DNA of 47,259 nt from Chromatiaceae bacterium (GTDB taxonomy: Bacteria; Pseudomonadota; Gammaproteobacteria; Chromatiales; Chromatiaceae): the NCBI GenBank assembly GCA_007693535.1, contig REDK01000140.1, positions 1-47,259 of the forward strand, written 5' to 3'. The notes beneath the pieces are model-generated. The model saw only the letters and a list, made by a program, of their open reading frames with translations. It had not been told where the DNA came from and made no database searches. A program made the position numbers and the translations under genes. This document shows, piece by piece, positions 1-8,397 of this stretch. Numbering within the stretch: the first letter of the stretch is position 1; each line of letters opens with the position of its first letter.

Positions 1-1991
1 TCGGCCGCGCCGCTGGTCTCATCGCCGGTCCCATCGTCGGCGTCGTCGGTGGTCCCGGTCCCGGTCCCGGTCCTGGTCCTGGTCCTGGTCCTGGTCTGGG
101 CGCCGGTCCGCCTGCCACCCCGGGCACTCGCGCGGGCGCCGCTGCCGCGCTGCCCCTGCGCCGCGCGCGCAGCGGCCACCTGCTCGGGACTCAGGGCCGG
201 CCCTGCCGCCACCTGCGGCAGCAGCCCGGCGATCAGGTCGCAGATGTCCTGATAGAAGGCGGCCGCCTCCGCGCGCCCCTGTTCGATGTCCTTGAGCCGC
301 TGCTCCCAGGCGGCGGTGAGTTCGGCGCTGCGCAGCGGTTCGGCGACCAGCGCGATCAGGGCGCGACCCTTGTCGGTGCTGCGCAGTTGTTTGCGCTCGC
401 GCACCACATAGCCGGTGCGGATCAGTTTTTCGATGATCTCGGCGCGGGTGGCCGGGGTGCCCAGACCGCTGCCTTGCATCGCCGCGGCCAGGGCGTCGTC
501 CCCGATCTCGCGCCCGGCGCCCTTCATTGCGCTGAGCAGGGTCGCATCGTCGAAGGGCCGTGGCGGCTGGGTCTCGCGTTCGCGCACCTCCAGGCGCTCC
601 ACATGCACGGTCTGGCCCTGTGTCAGGGGCGGCAGGGCTGGCTCGTCGCCGGGCGTCCCCGAGGTCGCGGCCGGCGACGCGTTCGGGCGCGCCTCGGCCC
701 GCTTCCAACCGGGATCGAGCACCCGACTGCCACGGGCGATGAACACCGCCCCGCCGATGTCCAGGGTCACGCCGGTCTCTTCAACCTGTTGCGGAGGCAG
801 GAATACGGCGACGAAGCGGGTCGCGACCAGGTCGTAGATCTGGCGCAAGGGTCCGGTCAGGTCGGCCGGCACTCGGCGCGCGGTGGGCAGGATGGCATGA
901 TGGTCGGTGAGCCGGGTCTGATCCACATAGGCGCGCCCGAGGCGGTGCCCGGCGGCCAGTCGGTCCAAGGCCTCGGCGGCCAGCGGATGGTCGACCTGGC
1001 GCAGGATATCGGGCAGTTGCGGCAGCAGATCCTCGCCGATGTGGCGGCTTTCGGTGCGCGGATAGCTGATCAGCTTATGGGTCTCGTAGAGGGTCTGCGC
1101 CAGTTCCAGCACCCGCGCCGCGGTGAACCCATGGCGGCGGTTGGCGTCACGCTGCAGGCTGGTCAGGTCGTAAAGCGGCGGTGGCCGGTGTTGGCGCACC
1201 CGCTGTTCGATGGCGGTCACGGTGCCGGTGCGCTGGGGTGCGAGCGCGCGTTGCAGGCGTTCAGCCTCGGCACGGTCGTCGATGCGGGTCTCGCTGTCCT
1301 TGCTGTAGCGGGCCTCAAAGCCCTCGGTAAGCGTGGCCACCAGTTCGTAGAAGCGAGTCTTGACGAATCCGGCGATGGCGGCATCGCGGGCGCAGATCAT
1401 CGCCAGGGTCGGGGTCTGCACCCGACCGATGGTACAGAGCACCCGATTGTGCACGGTGTAGGCGCGGGTGAGGTTCATGCCTACCAGCCAGTCCGCCTGA
1501 GCGCGGGCGCGCGCGGCCGCGCCCAGGGCGTCGTAGTCGCCGGCCGGGCGCAGTTGGGCGAACCCGGCGCGCAGAGCGCTGTCGGTCAGGCTGGAGACCC
1601 ATAGCCGCTGCACCGGACGCCGGCAGCGGGCATGCTCGGCGATCAGGCGAAAGATCAGCTCGCCCTCGCGCCCGGCATCGGTGGCGCAGATGACCTGTTC
1701 GGTATCGGCGGCGCTGAGCAGACCCTTGACGATGCGGTACTGGGCGACGGTGCGCGGCTCGGTCTTGAGCTGCCAGCGCGCGGGGATGATCGGCAACTGC
1801 GCCGCCGACCAGCGCCCGGCCCAAGGTTCGCCGTAATCATCCGGTTCGGCGAAGTGCACTAGGTGCCCCAGCGCCCAGGTCACCCGATACCCATTGCCTT
1901 CCAAGAACCCCTCGCGACGCGTGCGTGCCCCGAGCACGCGCGCGAGGTCGCGGGCAACGCTGGGTTTCTCGGCCACGACGACGATGGTCAT
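1..1991 (-). CDS. topB: DNA topoisomerase III (type IA), 3' end outside window
   Basis: Type IA topoisomerase that passes and decatenates single strands through a transient tyrosyl-DNA link. The N-terminus begins MTIVVVAEKPSVARDLA, the TopB-type TOPRIM start. The acidic TOPRIM motif TDAGREGELI follows, and the active-site tyrosine is in KLISYPRTES near residue 310. About 663 codons are visible with no stop; E. coli TopB is 653 residues, so this protein has an extended tail. The visible tail is low-complexity (Thr/Arg, Thr/Gly, then Asp/Gly-rich) and replaces recognisable zinc motifs. The start ATG overlaps the stop of the upstream transporter gene as ATGA, which implies translational coupling. 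The true C-terminus lies left of base 1. Confidence 0.93.
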   Translation of the reverse strand, partial: MTIVVVAEKPSVARDLARVLGARTRREGFLEGNGYRVTWALGHLVHFAEPDDYGEPWAGRWSAAQLPIIPARWQLKTEPRTVAQYRIVKGLLSAADTEQVICATDAGREGELIFRLIAEHARCRRPVQRLWVSSLTDSALRAGFAQLRPAGDYDALGAAARARAQADWLVGMNLTRAYTVHNRVLCTIGRVQTPTLAMICARDAAIAGFVKTRFYELVATLTEGFEARYSKDSETRIDDRAEAERLQRALAPQRTGTVTAIEQRVRQHRPPPLYDLTSLQRDANRRHGFTAARVLELAQTLYETHKLISYPRTESRHIGEDLLPQLPDILRQVDHPLAAEALDRLAAGHRLGRAYVDQTRLTDHHAILPTARRVPADLTGPLRQIYDLVATRFVAVFLPPQQVEETGVTLDIGGAVFIARGSRVLDPGWKRAEARPNASPAATSGTPGDEPALPPLTQGQTVHVERLEVRERETQPPRPFDDATLLSAMKGAGREIGDDALAAAMQGSGLGTPATRAEIIEKLIRTGYVVRERKQLRSTDKGRALIALVAEPLRSAELTAAWEQRLKDIEQGRAEAAAFYQDICDLIAGLLPQVAAGPALSPEQVAAARAAQGQRGSGARASARGGRRTGAQTRTRTRTRTGTGTGTTDDADDGTGDETSGAA
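51..92. repeat. Hexanucleotide tandem repeat inside topB
   Basis: Seven perfect 6-bp units, three GGTCCC then four GGTCCT, followed by a partial unit. In the topB frame (minus strand) they encode four Arg-Thr and then three Gly-Thr dipeptides in the C-terminal tail. Slippage by whole units would keep the reading frame. Confidence 0.9.
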
Positions 1992-3283
1992 CGAACGGGT
2001 CTGGCAAGCGACGCAGGGCGGCGGTCGGCGTCGCGGCCAAGGTATTTGACGGTCCGCACGGTAGTGTCGTCGGCCTGCATGATCTGCAGGGGATAGGCGT
2101 AGAGCTTGAGGCTGGTGCCGGGCTCGGGGATGGTCTCCAGATAGTCCAGGATCAGGCCGTTGAGAGTCTTGGGGCCGGTGGTGGGCAGGTTCCAGCGCAG
2201 TGCCCGGTTGAGTTCCCGCACGCTGATGGTGCAGTCGATGAGCAGGCTGCCATCCTCGCCGCGGCTGATGTCGGGAAAGGCGTCGGCCGGGTCGGTGGTG
2301 AACTCGCCGACGATCTCCTCCAGCAGGTCGGGCAGGGTGATCAGCCCCTGCAGATCACCGTACTCGTCCACCACCAAGGCCACCCGCTGACGGGCACGCT
2401 GGAAGTTCACCAGTTGCTGATAGAGCGAGGTCCCCGCCGGGCAGAAATAGGGCGGTCGGCAGATCGCCCGCAGGTGGGCCTTGATCGGCCCGCGGTCGAT
2501 GACCGCGGTCAGCGCCAGGCGCACATCGAACAAGCCCACGATGTTGTCGCGGCCACCATCGAACAGCGGCAGCCGCGTGTAATTGGCGCGCCGGATCGCG
2601 GCGACGATCTCATCGTCGTCATCCTGCAGGTCGACGCCCTCGACCTCGTTGCGCGGCACCATGATGTCCTCGACCGTGGCCGCGTCCAGGTCAAGGATGG
2701 CAAGCAGCATATCGCGGCCGCGCTCCGGGATCATCGCCCCGGCCTCGTTGACCACCGATCGCAGTTCCTCCGGACTCAGGGCCTGCCCTTGGGCCAGGCC
2801 TGGGCGTACCCCGAATTGCCGAAGCAGCCCGTTGCTGAGCACATTGACGATCCACACCAGCGGATAGAGCAACCGCATCATCGGTGCATAGACCCAGGCC
2901 GCCGGATAGGCCAAGCGTTCCGGATGCAGCGCGGCCAGGGTCTTGGGGGTGACCTCGGCGAAGATCAGGATCACGAGCGTCAACAGGCCGGCGGCGATGG
3001 CGATGGCCCCCTCGCCGCCGAGGCGCAGCGCGATCACCGTGGCCAACGACGAGGCCAGGATATTGACGAAGTTATTGCCCAGCAGGATCAGCCCGATCAG
3101 CTTGTCGGGGCGTTGCAACAGCCGCCAGGCGCGCAGGGCATCGCGGCGGCCTTGATCCGCCTGATGACGCAGCCGGTAGCGGTTCAGCGTCATCAGGGCC
3201 GTTTCCGACCCTGAGAAGAAGCCAGACAGGGCGAGCAGCACGACCAGGGCCAGGAATAGGACCCACAGCGGGAGGGCGTCCAT
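1988..3283 (-). CDS. HlyC/CorC (CNNM/CorB) family membrane transporter
   Basis: A 431-residue protein with the CorB/YfjD layout. A DUF21 membrane domain spans about residues 1-180, with hydrophobic segments and the early motif LSGFFSGSETALM. A CBS-domain pair follows (about 190-320) with the motif EDIMVPRNEVEG, then a C-terminal CorC/HlyC domain (about 335-415) containing LNGLILDYLETIPEPG. Family members are implicated in Mg2+/Co2+ efflux or divalent-cation homeostasis at the inner membrane; the substrate here is not shown. Length matches E. coli CorB (about 428). It starts 19 bp after the AMMECR1 stop and overlaps topB by 4 bp, so all four genes are probably co-transcribed. Confidence 0.9.
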   Translation of the reverse strand: MDALPLWVLFLALVVLLALSGFFSGSETALMTLNRYRLRHQADQGRRDALRAWRLLQRPDKLIGLILLGNNFVNILASSLATVIALRLGGEGAIAIAAGLLTLVILIFAEVTPKTLAALHPERLAYPAAWVYAPMMRLLYPLVWIVNVLSNGLLRQFGVRPGLAQGQALSPEELRSVVNEAGAMIPERGRDMLLAILDLDAATVEDIMVPRNEVEGVDLQDDDDEIVAAIRRANYTRLPLFDGGRDNIVGLFDVRLALTAVIDRGPIKAHLRAICRPPYFCPAGTSLYQQLVNFQRARQRVALVVDEYGDLQGLITLPDLLEEIVGEFTTDPADAFPDISRGEDGSLLIDCTISVRELNRALRWNLPTTGPKTLNGLILDYLETIPEPGTSLKLYAYPLQIMQADDTTVRTVKYLGRDADRRPASLARPVR

Positions 3284-3302
3284 CGGGCAGGCGGCGGCAG
3301 GC

Positions 3303-3911
3303 CTAGGTGCCGAAGGTCTCGGTGCGGTAGCGCGCTACCCGCAGCCCGGGCGACCAATGATCGGGCGCGAGCCCGGCCTTGATCCGCAACTGACGCAGAA
3401 AGTCGGCGGGGTCCGGCAACTGCGCCCACACCGCCGGCAGGAAGGTGCCGCGGTGCGGGCCGTCGGTCAGGATCAGGCCATCCAGCCCAGGCTGCAACGC
3501 GGCGATCAGCTCGGCCTCGCTGGCGCAAGGGACGGGCCGCGGGGGCGTCAGCACCGAGACCTCAAGCTGAACCCGCGCGAATTCGGCCCGGGTCAGGGCC
3601 GGAAAGCGCGGATCGCGAAAGGCGGCGGCCCAGGCATTATCGGCGACCGCCTGGGCCAGCGCCGCCACCGGCTCCAGATGGCCGATACAGCCGCGCAGGC
3701 GCCCATCCTGGTGCAGGGTCACAAAGGCGGCTGCGGGGTCGGCCAATGGCGGCGGCAGGTCGCGCAGATCGACCACCGATGCCAGCGCCCCACCCAGCCC
3801 GGCGGCGATCGCCTGCCGGGCCAGGTCCAGCAGGCGGGCGCGGGCAGCGATATCCAGCTGCGCCGGCGCCTCGGCCGCGCCCGCCCGGTCAACCGAAGGC
3901 ATAGGCACCAT
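3303..3911 (-). CDS. AMMECR1-domain protein (AmmeMemoRadiSam system protein A)
   Basis: About 202 residues with the family hallmark LRGCIG inside VTLHQDGRLRGCIGHLEP, followed by the AMMECR1 segment DPRFPALTRAEF and a C-terminal LPDPADFLRQLRIKAGL. In prokaryotes it is often linked to a Memo protein and a radical SAM enzyme, a trio with no settled biochemical function. The start is uncertain: ATG at 3911 or ATG at 3902 both fall inside the end of the Memo gene (overlap 23 or 14 bp) and neither has a clear Shine-Dalgarno site. A longer open frame up to 4094 is only the shadow of Memo. It lies directly upstream of the CorB-type transporter. Confidence 0.88.
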   Translation of the reverse strand: MVPMPSVDRAGAAEAPAQLDIAARARLLDLARQAIAAGLGGALASVVDLRDLPPPLADPAAAFVTLHQDGRLRGCIGHLEPVAALAQAVADNAWAAAFRDPRFPALTRAEFARVQLEVSVLTPPRPVPCASEAELIAALQPGLDGLILTDGPHRGTFLPAVWAQLPDPADFLRQLRIKAGLAPDHWSPGLRVARYRTETFGT

Positions 3912-4728
3912 AGCCCACCACCCGGTCGCGCGGGCCGGCGGTATCGCCGGAGTTACGCAGATCCAGCAGCCGGCCGCGCAGCCCATGCGCCGCCGCGGTC
4001 CGCAGCAGTCCGGCGATCGGTAGCCGACCGCAGGCCTGATCGGCAGCGATTGCCTCCGGGCGCAGGGCACAGATGGCCGCAGAGGTGCGGGCATCCAGGG
4101 CGCGGGCGGTCTCGTAGGGCAGATAATGGCTGAGATCGGAACTGATGACGATCAGGGTCTCTGGGCCGCCCCAGAGCCGCTCCAGCACCGCCGCGATGCT
4201 GGCCGCATTGCTGGTACCCACCAGTAGAGGCACCAGGCGGAAATCACCAAACAGCACCTGCAGGAAGGGCAATTGCACTTCCAGACAATGCTCGCCGTCG
4301 AAGGCGACCTCCAATGGCCAGACTTGGGGCAGATCGGCGATCGCGGCAAGCGCCGCGCGATCCAGCAACACCGGCCCCAGCGGGGTGGCAAAGGCCTCGG
4401 CCTCGCTATAGGCAATGCCATGGAAGCCGTAATGATGAGCTGGCCCCAGCAACACCACCCGCCGGACAGCAGCGGCCTCGGCCCCCAGGCTGGCGTAGGC
4501 ACTGCCGGCGATGGGTCCGGAATAGGGATAACCGGCATGCGGCACGATCAGGGCCTTAGGGGCGGTGCCTACATCCGGCCGCGCGGCGCCCGCTCCACTG
4601 CGACCTGCCCCGGTGCTGTGCGCCCCGGCCGCACCGGCCGCGATGAAGGCCTGCACCTCATTGCGCAGGCCATCCGGATCACTGCGATAAAACAGCCCGG
4701 CAACGGCCGGGGGACGCGTCTGGGACAT
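3889..4728 (-). CDS. MEMO1-family protein (AmmeMemoRadiSam system protein B)
   Basis: A 279-residue Memo homologue (class III dioxygenase-like fold). The residues matching the human MEMO1 metal/active site are present: His64 in VPHAGYPYSG, His98 in LLGPAHHYGF, Asp198/His201 in SSDLSHY, and Cys233 in ACGRLPI. Human MEMO1 is reported to bind iron or copper; the bacterial role is unknown. The start ATG at 4728 has a CCGGAG ribosome site 7-12 bp upstream and gives the usual MSQTRPPAVAGLFY opening. The 47-residue upstream in-frame extension is Arg-rich and was rejected. It is the first gene of the compact Memo/AMMECR1/CorB/topB unit. The radical SAM partner is not in the window. Confidence 0.9.
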   Translation of the reverse strand: MSQTRPPAVAGLFYRSDPDGLRNEVQAFIAAGAAGAHSTGAGRSGAGAARPDVGTAPKALIVPHAGYPYSGPIAGSAYASLGAEAAAVRRVVLLGPAHHYGFHGIAYSEAEAFATPLGPVLLDRAALAAIADLPQVWPLEVAFDGEHCLEVQLPFLQVLFGDFRLVPLLVGTSNAASIAAVLERLWGGPETLIVISSDLSHYLPYETARALDARTSAAICALRPEAIAADQACGRLPIAGLLRTAAAHGLRGRLLDLRNSGDTAGPRDRVVGYGAYAFG

Positions 4729-5140
4729 ACGATGACTCCGGTGGGAATGGGTGCCGGGCGCGCCCGCCACGGACCAGCGCCGATTGCGATCACGCGGCCG
4801 GCACCGCCGCGGCACCAGATCGCTACCGATGCTCAAGTCAGGTCGGGCGCGGTGGCTTGACGCGCTCAAGTGTAGTCGCGATCCGCCCGCGCGGCCGGAC
4901 CTTCGCCGACGGCTGCATGATGCTCAGAATCGACGCCATGCCATCAGACGTGATGATTGATCCGCGCGCAGCAGGGGCGCTTGCCTGCTCCACTTCGGCC
5001 GGTTTCATCTGCTTGAGCAACACTGACCGCCACCCTGCCCCAACCGCGGCGCTAGCGCGATCGGCGCACTGCCTGGCCGGCCGGGCCGCTACCGAACGGC
5101 GCCAGCGAACAGCACTGGTCGAGCAGCGCGGGCAGACGTC
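4729..5140. other. Gene-free stretch upstream of Memo
   Basis: About 410 bp between two minus-strand genes. It should hold the promoter of the Memo unit and the end of the ybbP transcript, but I see no convincing promoter or terminator. A 61-codon minus-strand frame (GTG at 5023 to 4838) has no recognisable domain and only a poor ribosome site. Confidence 0.5.
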
Positions 5141-7684
5141 TCAGTCGGCCCCGCGCAACACGGTCAGCGGCGGACGCACCAGCACCCCGTAGGTACCGAG
5201 GGTACCGGCCAGGCCGATCACCAGCGCACTGCCGAATACCCCGGCGACCCACAGCCAGGGATTGAACGCGAACGGTAACCCCAGCAGCTCCCGCGCCAGC
5301 ACCCAGCCGGTGACCTCGGCGAACAGGGAGGCCAGCAGCCCGGCCAGTAGCCCAGCGGTGGTGAATTCCACCGCCAGACTGCGCAGCAGTTGCGAGCGTC
5401 CCGCCCCCAGGGTGCGCAACACCCCATGCTCCACCCGCCGCACCGAAAGGCTGGCCTGGATGCCGGCGTACATCACCAGCAGCCCCGCGGCCAGGGTGAA
5501 CGCGAACACGAATTCCACCGCCCGCACCCCCTGGCCGATGATGCCACGCACCTGCGCGAGCAGGGTGCCGACATCGATCAAGGTCATCGAGGGGAAGCGA
5601 CGCAGCAGCTCGGGCACCAGATCCTCGCGGCTGGCCGGCAGATAGAAGCTGGTGACCCAGGTGGCCGGCTCGGCGGCCAGCAGACCGGGGGTCGCGATGA
5701 CGAAGAAGTTGACGTTGAAGCTGTCCCATTGCACCTGGCGCAGGCTGGTCACCGGGGCGCTGACCTCGCGACCGGCGATCCAGAAGCGCAGCTCGTCGCC
5801 GAGGGCGATGTCGAGGGTCTCGGCGATGCCGGTCTCGACCGAGAACTGGCCCGCGGCATCAGGATCGTCCCACCAGCGCCCGGCGCTGATCCGGTTGTCG
5901 GCCTGCGGCTCGACCGCGAAGCTGAGGTTGAACTCGCGCTCGGCCAAACGCTGGGCACGCTGATCGGCCAGCCGCTCAGGCACGACAGGCTCGCCGCCGA
6001 TGGCGGTGAGCCGGCCGCGGATCATCGGATAGATGCCGGCGGTCGCGATCTCATGCTCGGCGAAGAAGGCCTCCAGTGGGGCCACCTCGTCGGGCTGGAT
6101 ATTGATCAAGAAGCGGTTTGGCGCCCCCTCCGGCAGGGTCTGCTGCCAGGTGTCGAGCAGATCCAGGCGCACCACCGCCAGCAGCAGCAGGGCCAGCACG
6201 CCGAGGCCGAAACCAACGATGGAGAGGATCGCCGCGCCCGGACGGCGCGCCAGTCCGGCTAGCCCCAGCCGCCAGACCCCGCGCGCACGGCCGGCGGCCA
6301 GCCCGGCCAGCTTGACCAGCCCGGCGCCCAGGCCGATCAGGGCCAGGACCGCGGTGGCCACCCCGGCCAGCAGCTTCCAGGCCAGGGCCGGGTCGCCGGC
6401 CTGCCACCACACCAGCACCACCAGGGCGCCGATGGCGGCGCTGCCGGCCAGGGCCACCGAGGCCCGTGGCGCGCCCAGGTCGCGCCGAATCGCGCGCAGC
6501 GGCGGCACGTCGGCCAATTGCAGCAGCGGCGGCAGGGCGAAACCGATCAGCGCCACCAGCCCGGCCCCGATGGCGACCAGGGCCGGCTTGAACCCGGCCG
6601 CCGGCAGCGCGCTGCCGAACCAGTCGGCCAGCAGTAACGCCAGCCCGAACTGGGCCACCCAGCCGAGCAGACAGCCCACCAGGCTAGCCAGCAGGCCGAA
6701 GAGTAGCAGGCGCAGGGCCAGTACCCGGGTCAGCAAGTGGCGCGGCGCCCCCAGGCAGCGCATGATCGCGACGGCGTCGATCTGGCGCTCGACCAGCCGG
6801 CGGCTGGCCAGGGCGATGGCAGCGCCAGCTACCAACAGGGTGGTCAGGGCGGCGAGGTGCAGGAAGCGCCCGGCCCGCTCCACCGCGGTCTCGAACTCGG
6901 GACGCGCCTCGCGGGCATCCAACAGGCTCGCGTCCGGCGGCAGCCGCGGGCGCACCCAGGCGGCAAAGGCGTCGACCGCCGCCTGCTCGCCGGCCACCAG
7001 CAGTCGGTAGCGCACCCGGCTGGCAAAGGTCACCAGCCCGGTGGCAGCCACGCTGTCGGCGTGGATCATCACGCGCGGGGCGACCTGGAAGAAATTGCCG
7101 CCGCGGTCGGGCTCATAGGCAACCAGCCGGGTCATCGGCAGGGCCGCCTCGCCCAGGGTCAGGTCGGCGTCCAGGTCCAGGTCCAGTACATGCAGCAGGC
7201 GCGCCTCGATCCAGGCCTCGCCAGGCGCCGGGCCGGCCGGCACCGGCTGTTCCGGCCCATTCAGTTCCGCCTGCACGCGCAGGGTGCCGCGCAGTGGATA
7301 GGCGTCGTCGACCGCCTTGACCTGCACCAGTTGGCTGGCCTCCCCGGCCAGCACCACGCTGCTGAACTCCTGGGTGTTAGCAACCCGCAGGCCACGCTCG
7401 CGCGCCGCGTCGGCAAACTCGGCCGCGATCGGCGCCGTCCCGTCGATAACCAGATCGGCCGCGATCAGCTCGCTGCCCTGGCGCTGCATCGCCCCCTCGA
7501 TCCGGTCGGTGAAGAAGCCCACCGCGGCAATGGCCGCCACGGTGATCACCAGCGCCGCGGCCAGCAGATAGAGTTCGCCGCTGCGCCAGTCGCGCCGCAA
7601 CAAGCGCCAGGCCAGACGCCAGCTTTCAAAGACCGGCCGGCCGCGCGGCCGGGCCGGCTGCTGCCCCTGCTGGACGGCGCTCAT
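5141..7684 (-). CDS. FtsX-like ABC transporter permease (YbbP-type)
   Basis: An 847-residue inner-membrane permease, close in size to E. coli YbbP (804). The N-terminal membrane helix at about 38-60 is followed by a large periplasmic domain (about 60-265). Next come a first FtsX block of four to six helices (about 270-520), a second periplasmic domain (about 530-710), and a C-terminal FtsX block ending in LVRPPLTVLRGAD. About ten hydrophobic segments are visible. It pairs with the ATPase gene immediately upstream through an ATGA overlap (7681-7684). The YbbA/YbbP/TesA neighbourhood is conserved in many gammaproteobacteria and is thought to act in lipid or hydrophobic-compound export; the substrate is unproven. 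Confidence 0.92.
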   Translation of the reverse strand: MSAVQQGQQPARPRGRPVFESWRLAWRLLRRDWRSGELYLLAAALVITVAAIAAVGFFTDRIEGAMQRQGSELIAADLVIDGTAPIAAEFADAARERGLRVANTQEFSSVVLAGEASQLVQVKAVDDAYPLRGTLRVQAELNGPEQPVPAGPAPGEAWIEARLLHVLDLDLDADLTLGEAALPMTRLVAYEPDRGGNFFQVAPRVMIHADSVAATGLVTFASRVRYRLLVAGEQAAVDAFAAWVRPRLPPDASLLDAREARPEFETAVERAGRFLHLAALTTLLVAGAAIALASRRLVERQIDAVAIMRCLGAPRHLLTRVLALRLLLFGLLASLVGCLLGWVAQFGLALLLADWFGSALPAAGFKPALVAIGAGLVALIGFALPPLLQLADVPPLRAIRRDLGAPRASVALAGSAAIGALVVLVWWQAGDPALAWKLLAGVATAVLALIGLGAGLVKLAGLAAGRARGVWRLGLAGLARRPGAAILSIVGFGLGVLALLLLAVVRLDLLDTWQQTLPEGAPNRFLINIQPDEVAPLEAFFAEHEIATAGIYPMIRGRLTAIGGEPVVPERLADQRAQRLAEREFNLSFAVEPQADNRISAGRWWDDPDAAGQFSVETGIAETLDIALGDELRFWIAGREVSAPVTSLRQVQWDSFNVNFFVIATPGLLAAEPATWVTSFYLPASREDLVPELLRRFPSMTLIDVGTLLAQVRGIIGQGVRAVEFVFAFTLAAGLLVMYAGIQASLSVRRVEHGVLRTLGAGRSQLLRSLAVEFTTAGLLAGLLASLFAEVTGWVLARELLGLPFAFNPWLWVAGVFGSALVIGLAGTLGTYGVLVRPPLTVLRGAD

Positions 7685-8397
7685 ACGCTAACCTCCAGGC
7701 GCCCGTCCTGCATGTGCAAGCGCCGGTCGCAGCGCCGCGCCAGGGCCGGATCATGGGTGACCAGTACCAGCGCGGCACCAGCATCGGCACGCAGGGCCAG
7801 CAATAGGTCGATGATGCGCGCACCGGTGGCCGCGTCCAGGTTCCCGGTCGGCTCGTCGGCGAACAGGATCGCCGGCCCCGGGGCAAAGGCGCGGGCGATC
7901 GCCACCCGCTGCTGTTCGCCGCCGGAGAGTTGGCGCGGATAATGATCGGCACGCGCGGTCAGTCCAACCCGCGCCAAGGCCTCGCCGGCAGACGCTGTAG
8001 CGGCGCGGCCGCCGCCGACGGCGTTGGTCAGCTCCAGCGGCAGCAGCACGTTCTCCAGCGCGGTCAGGGTGGGCAACAATTGGAAGTTCTGGAAGACAAA
8101 GCCCACACGCCCACTGCGCAGGGCGGCACGGCCGTCCTCGTCGAGATCGGCCAGCGACTGGCCGCAGAGCGCGACCTCACCGCTGCTGGGGTGATCCAGT
8201 CCGGCCAGCAGCCCGAGCAGGGTGGACTTGCCGCTGCCGGAGGCGCCGAGGATGGCAACCACCTCGCCGGGAGCGACGCTGAGCGACGCCCCATCGAGGA
8301 TGGTCAGTTGGCCACCGGGGCCAGTCACATTTTTGGTCAGGCCGACGGCCCGACAGATGGGTTCGACGGTCACGGCCGCAGTTCCGAGATCCAACAT
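7681..8397 (-). CDS. ABC transporter ATP-binding protein (YbbA-type)
   Basis: About 238 residues with the full ABC ATPase set: Walker A GASGSGKST, Q-loop FVFQNFQLLPT, signature QLSGGEQQRVAIARAF, Walker B ILFADEPTGNLD, and H-loop VTHDPALA. This is the LolD/MacB-like class that pairs with FtsX permeases. The ATG at 8397 gives MLDLGTAAVTVEPIC. It shares bases with the tesA start on the other strand (CATG, 8395-8398). A GTG at 8373, nine bases after a GGA, is a credible alternative that removes the start-codon overlap. A longer open frame to 8673 runs antisense through tesA and is not believed. Confidence 0.92.
   Translation of the reverse strand: MLDLGTAAVTVEPICRAVGLTKNVTGPGGQLTILDGASLSVAPGEVVAILGASGSGKSTLLGLLAGLDHPSSGEVALCGQSLADLDEDGRAALRSGRVGFVFQNFQLLPTLTALENVLLPLELTNAVGGGRAATASAGEALARVGLTARADHYPRQLSGGEQQRVAIARAFAPGPAILFADEPTGNLDAATGARIIDLLLALRADAGAALVLVTHDPALARRCDRRLHMQDGRLEVSV

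Noticed and set aside
51-92. Tandem repeat considered as a CRISPR or origin iteron array
   Set aside because: Units are 6 bp and contiguous without spacers, and they lie inside an open coding frame.
4838-5023. Small minus-strand frame (61 codons, GTG start) upstream of Memo
   Set aside because: No domain, weak ribosome site and overlap with other random open frames; not enough to call a gene.
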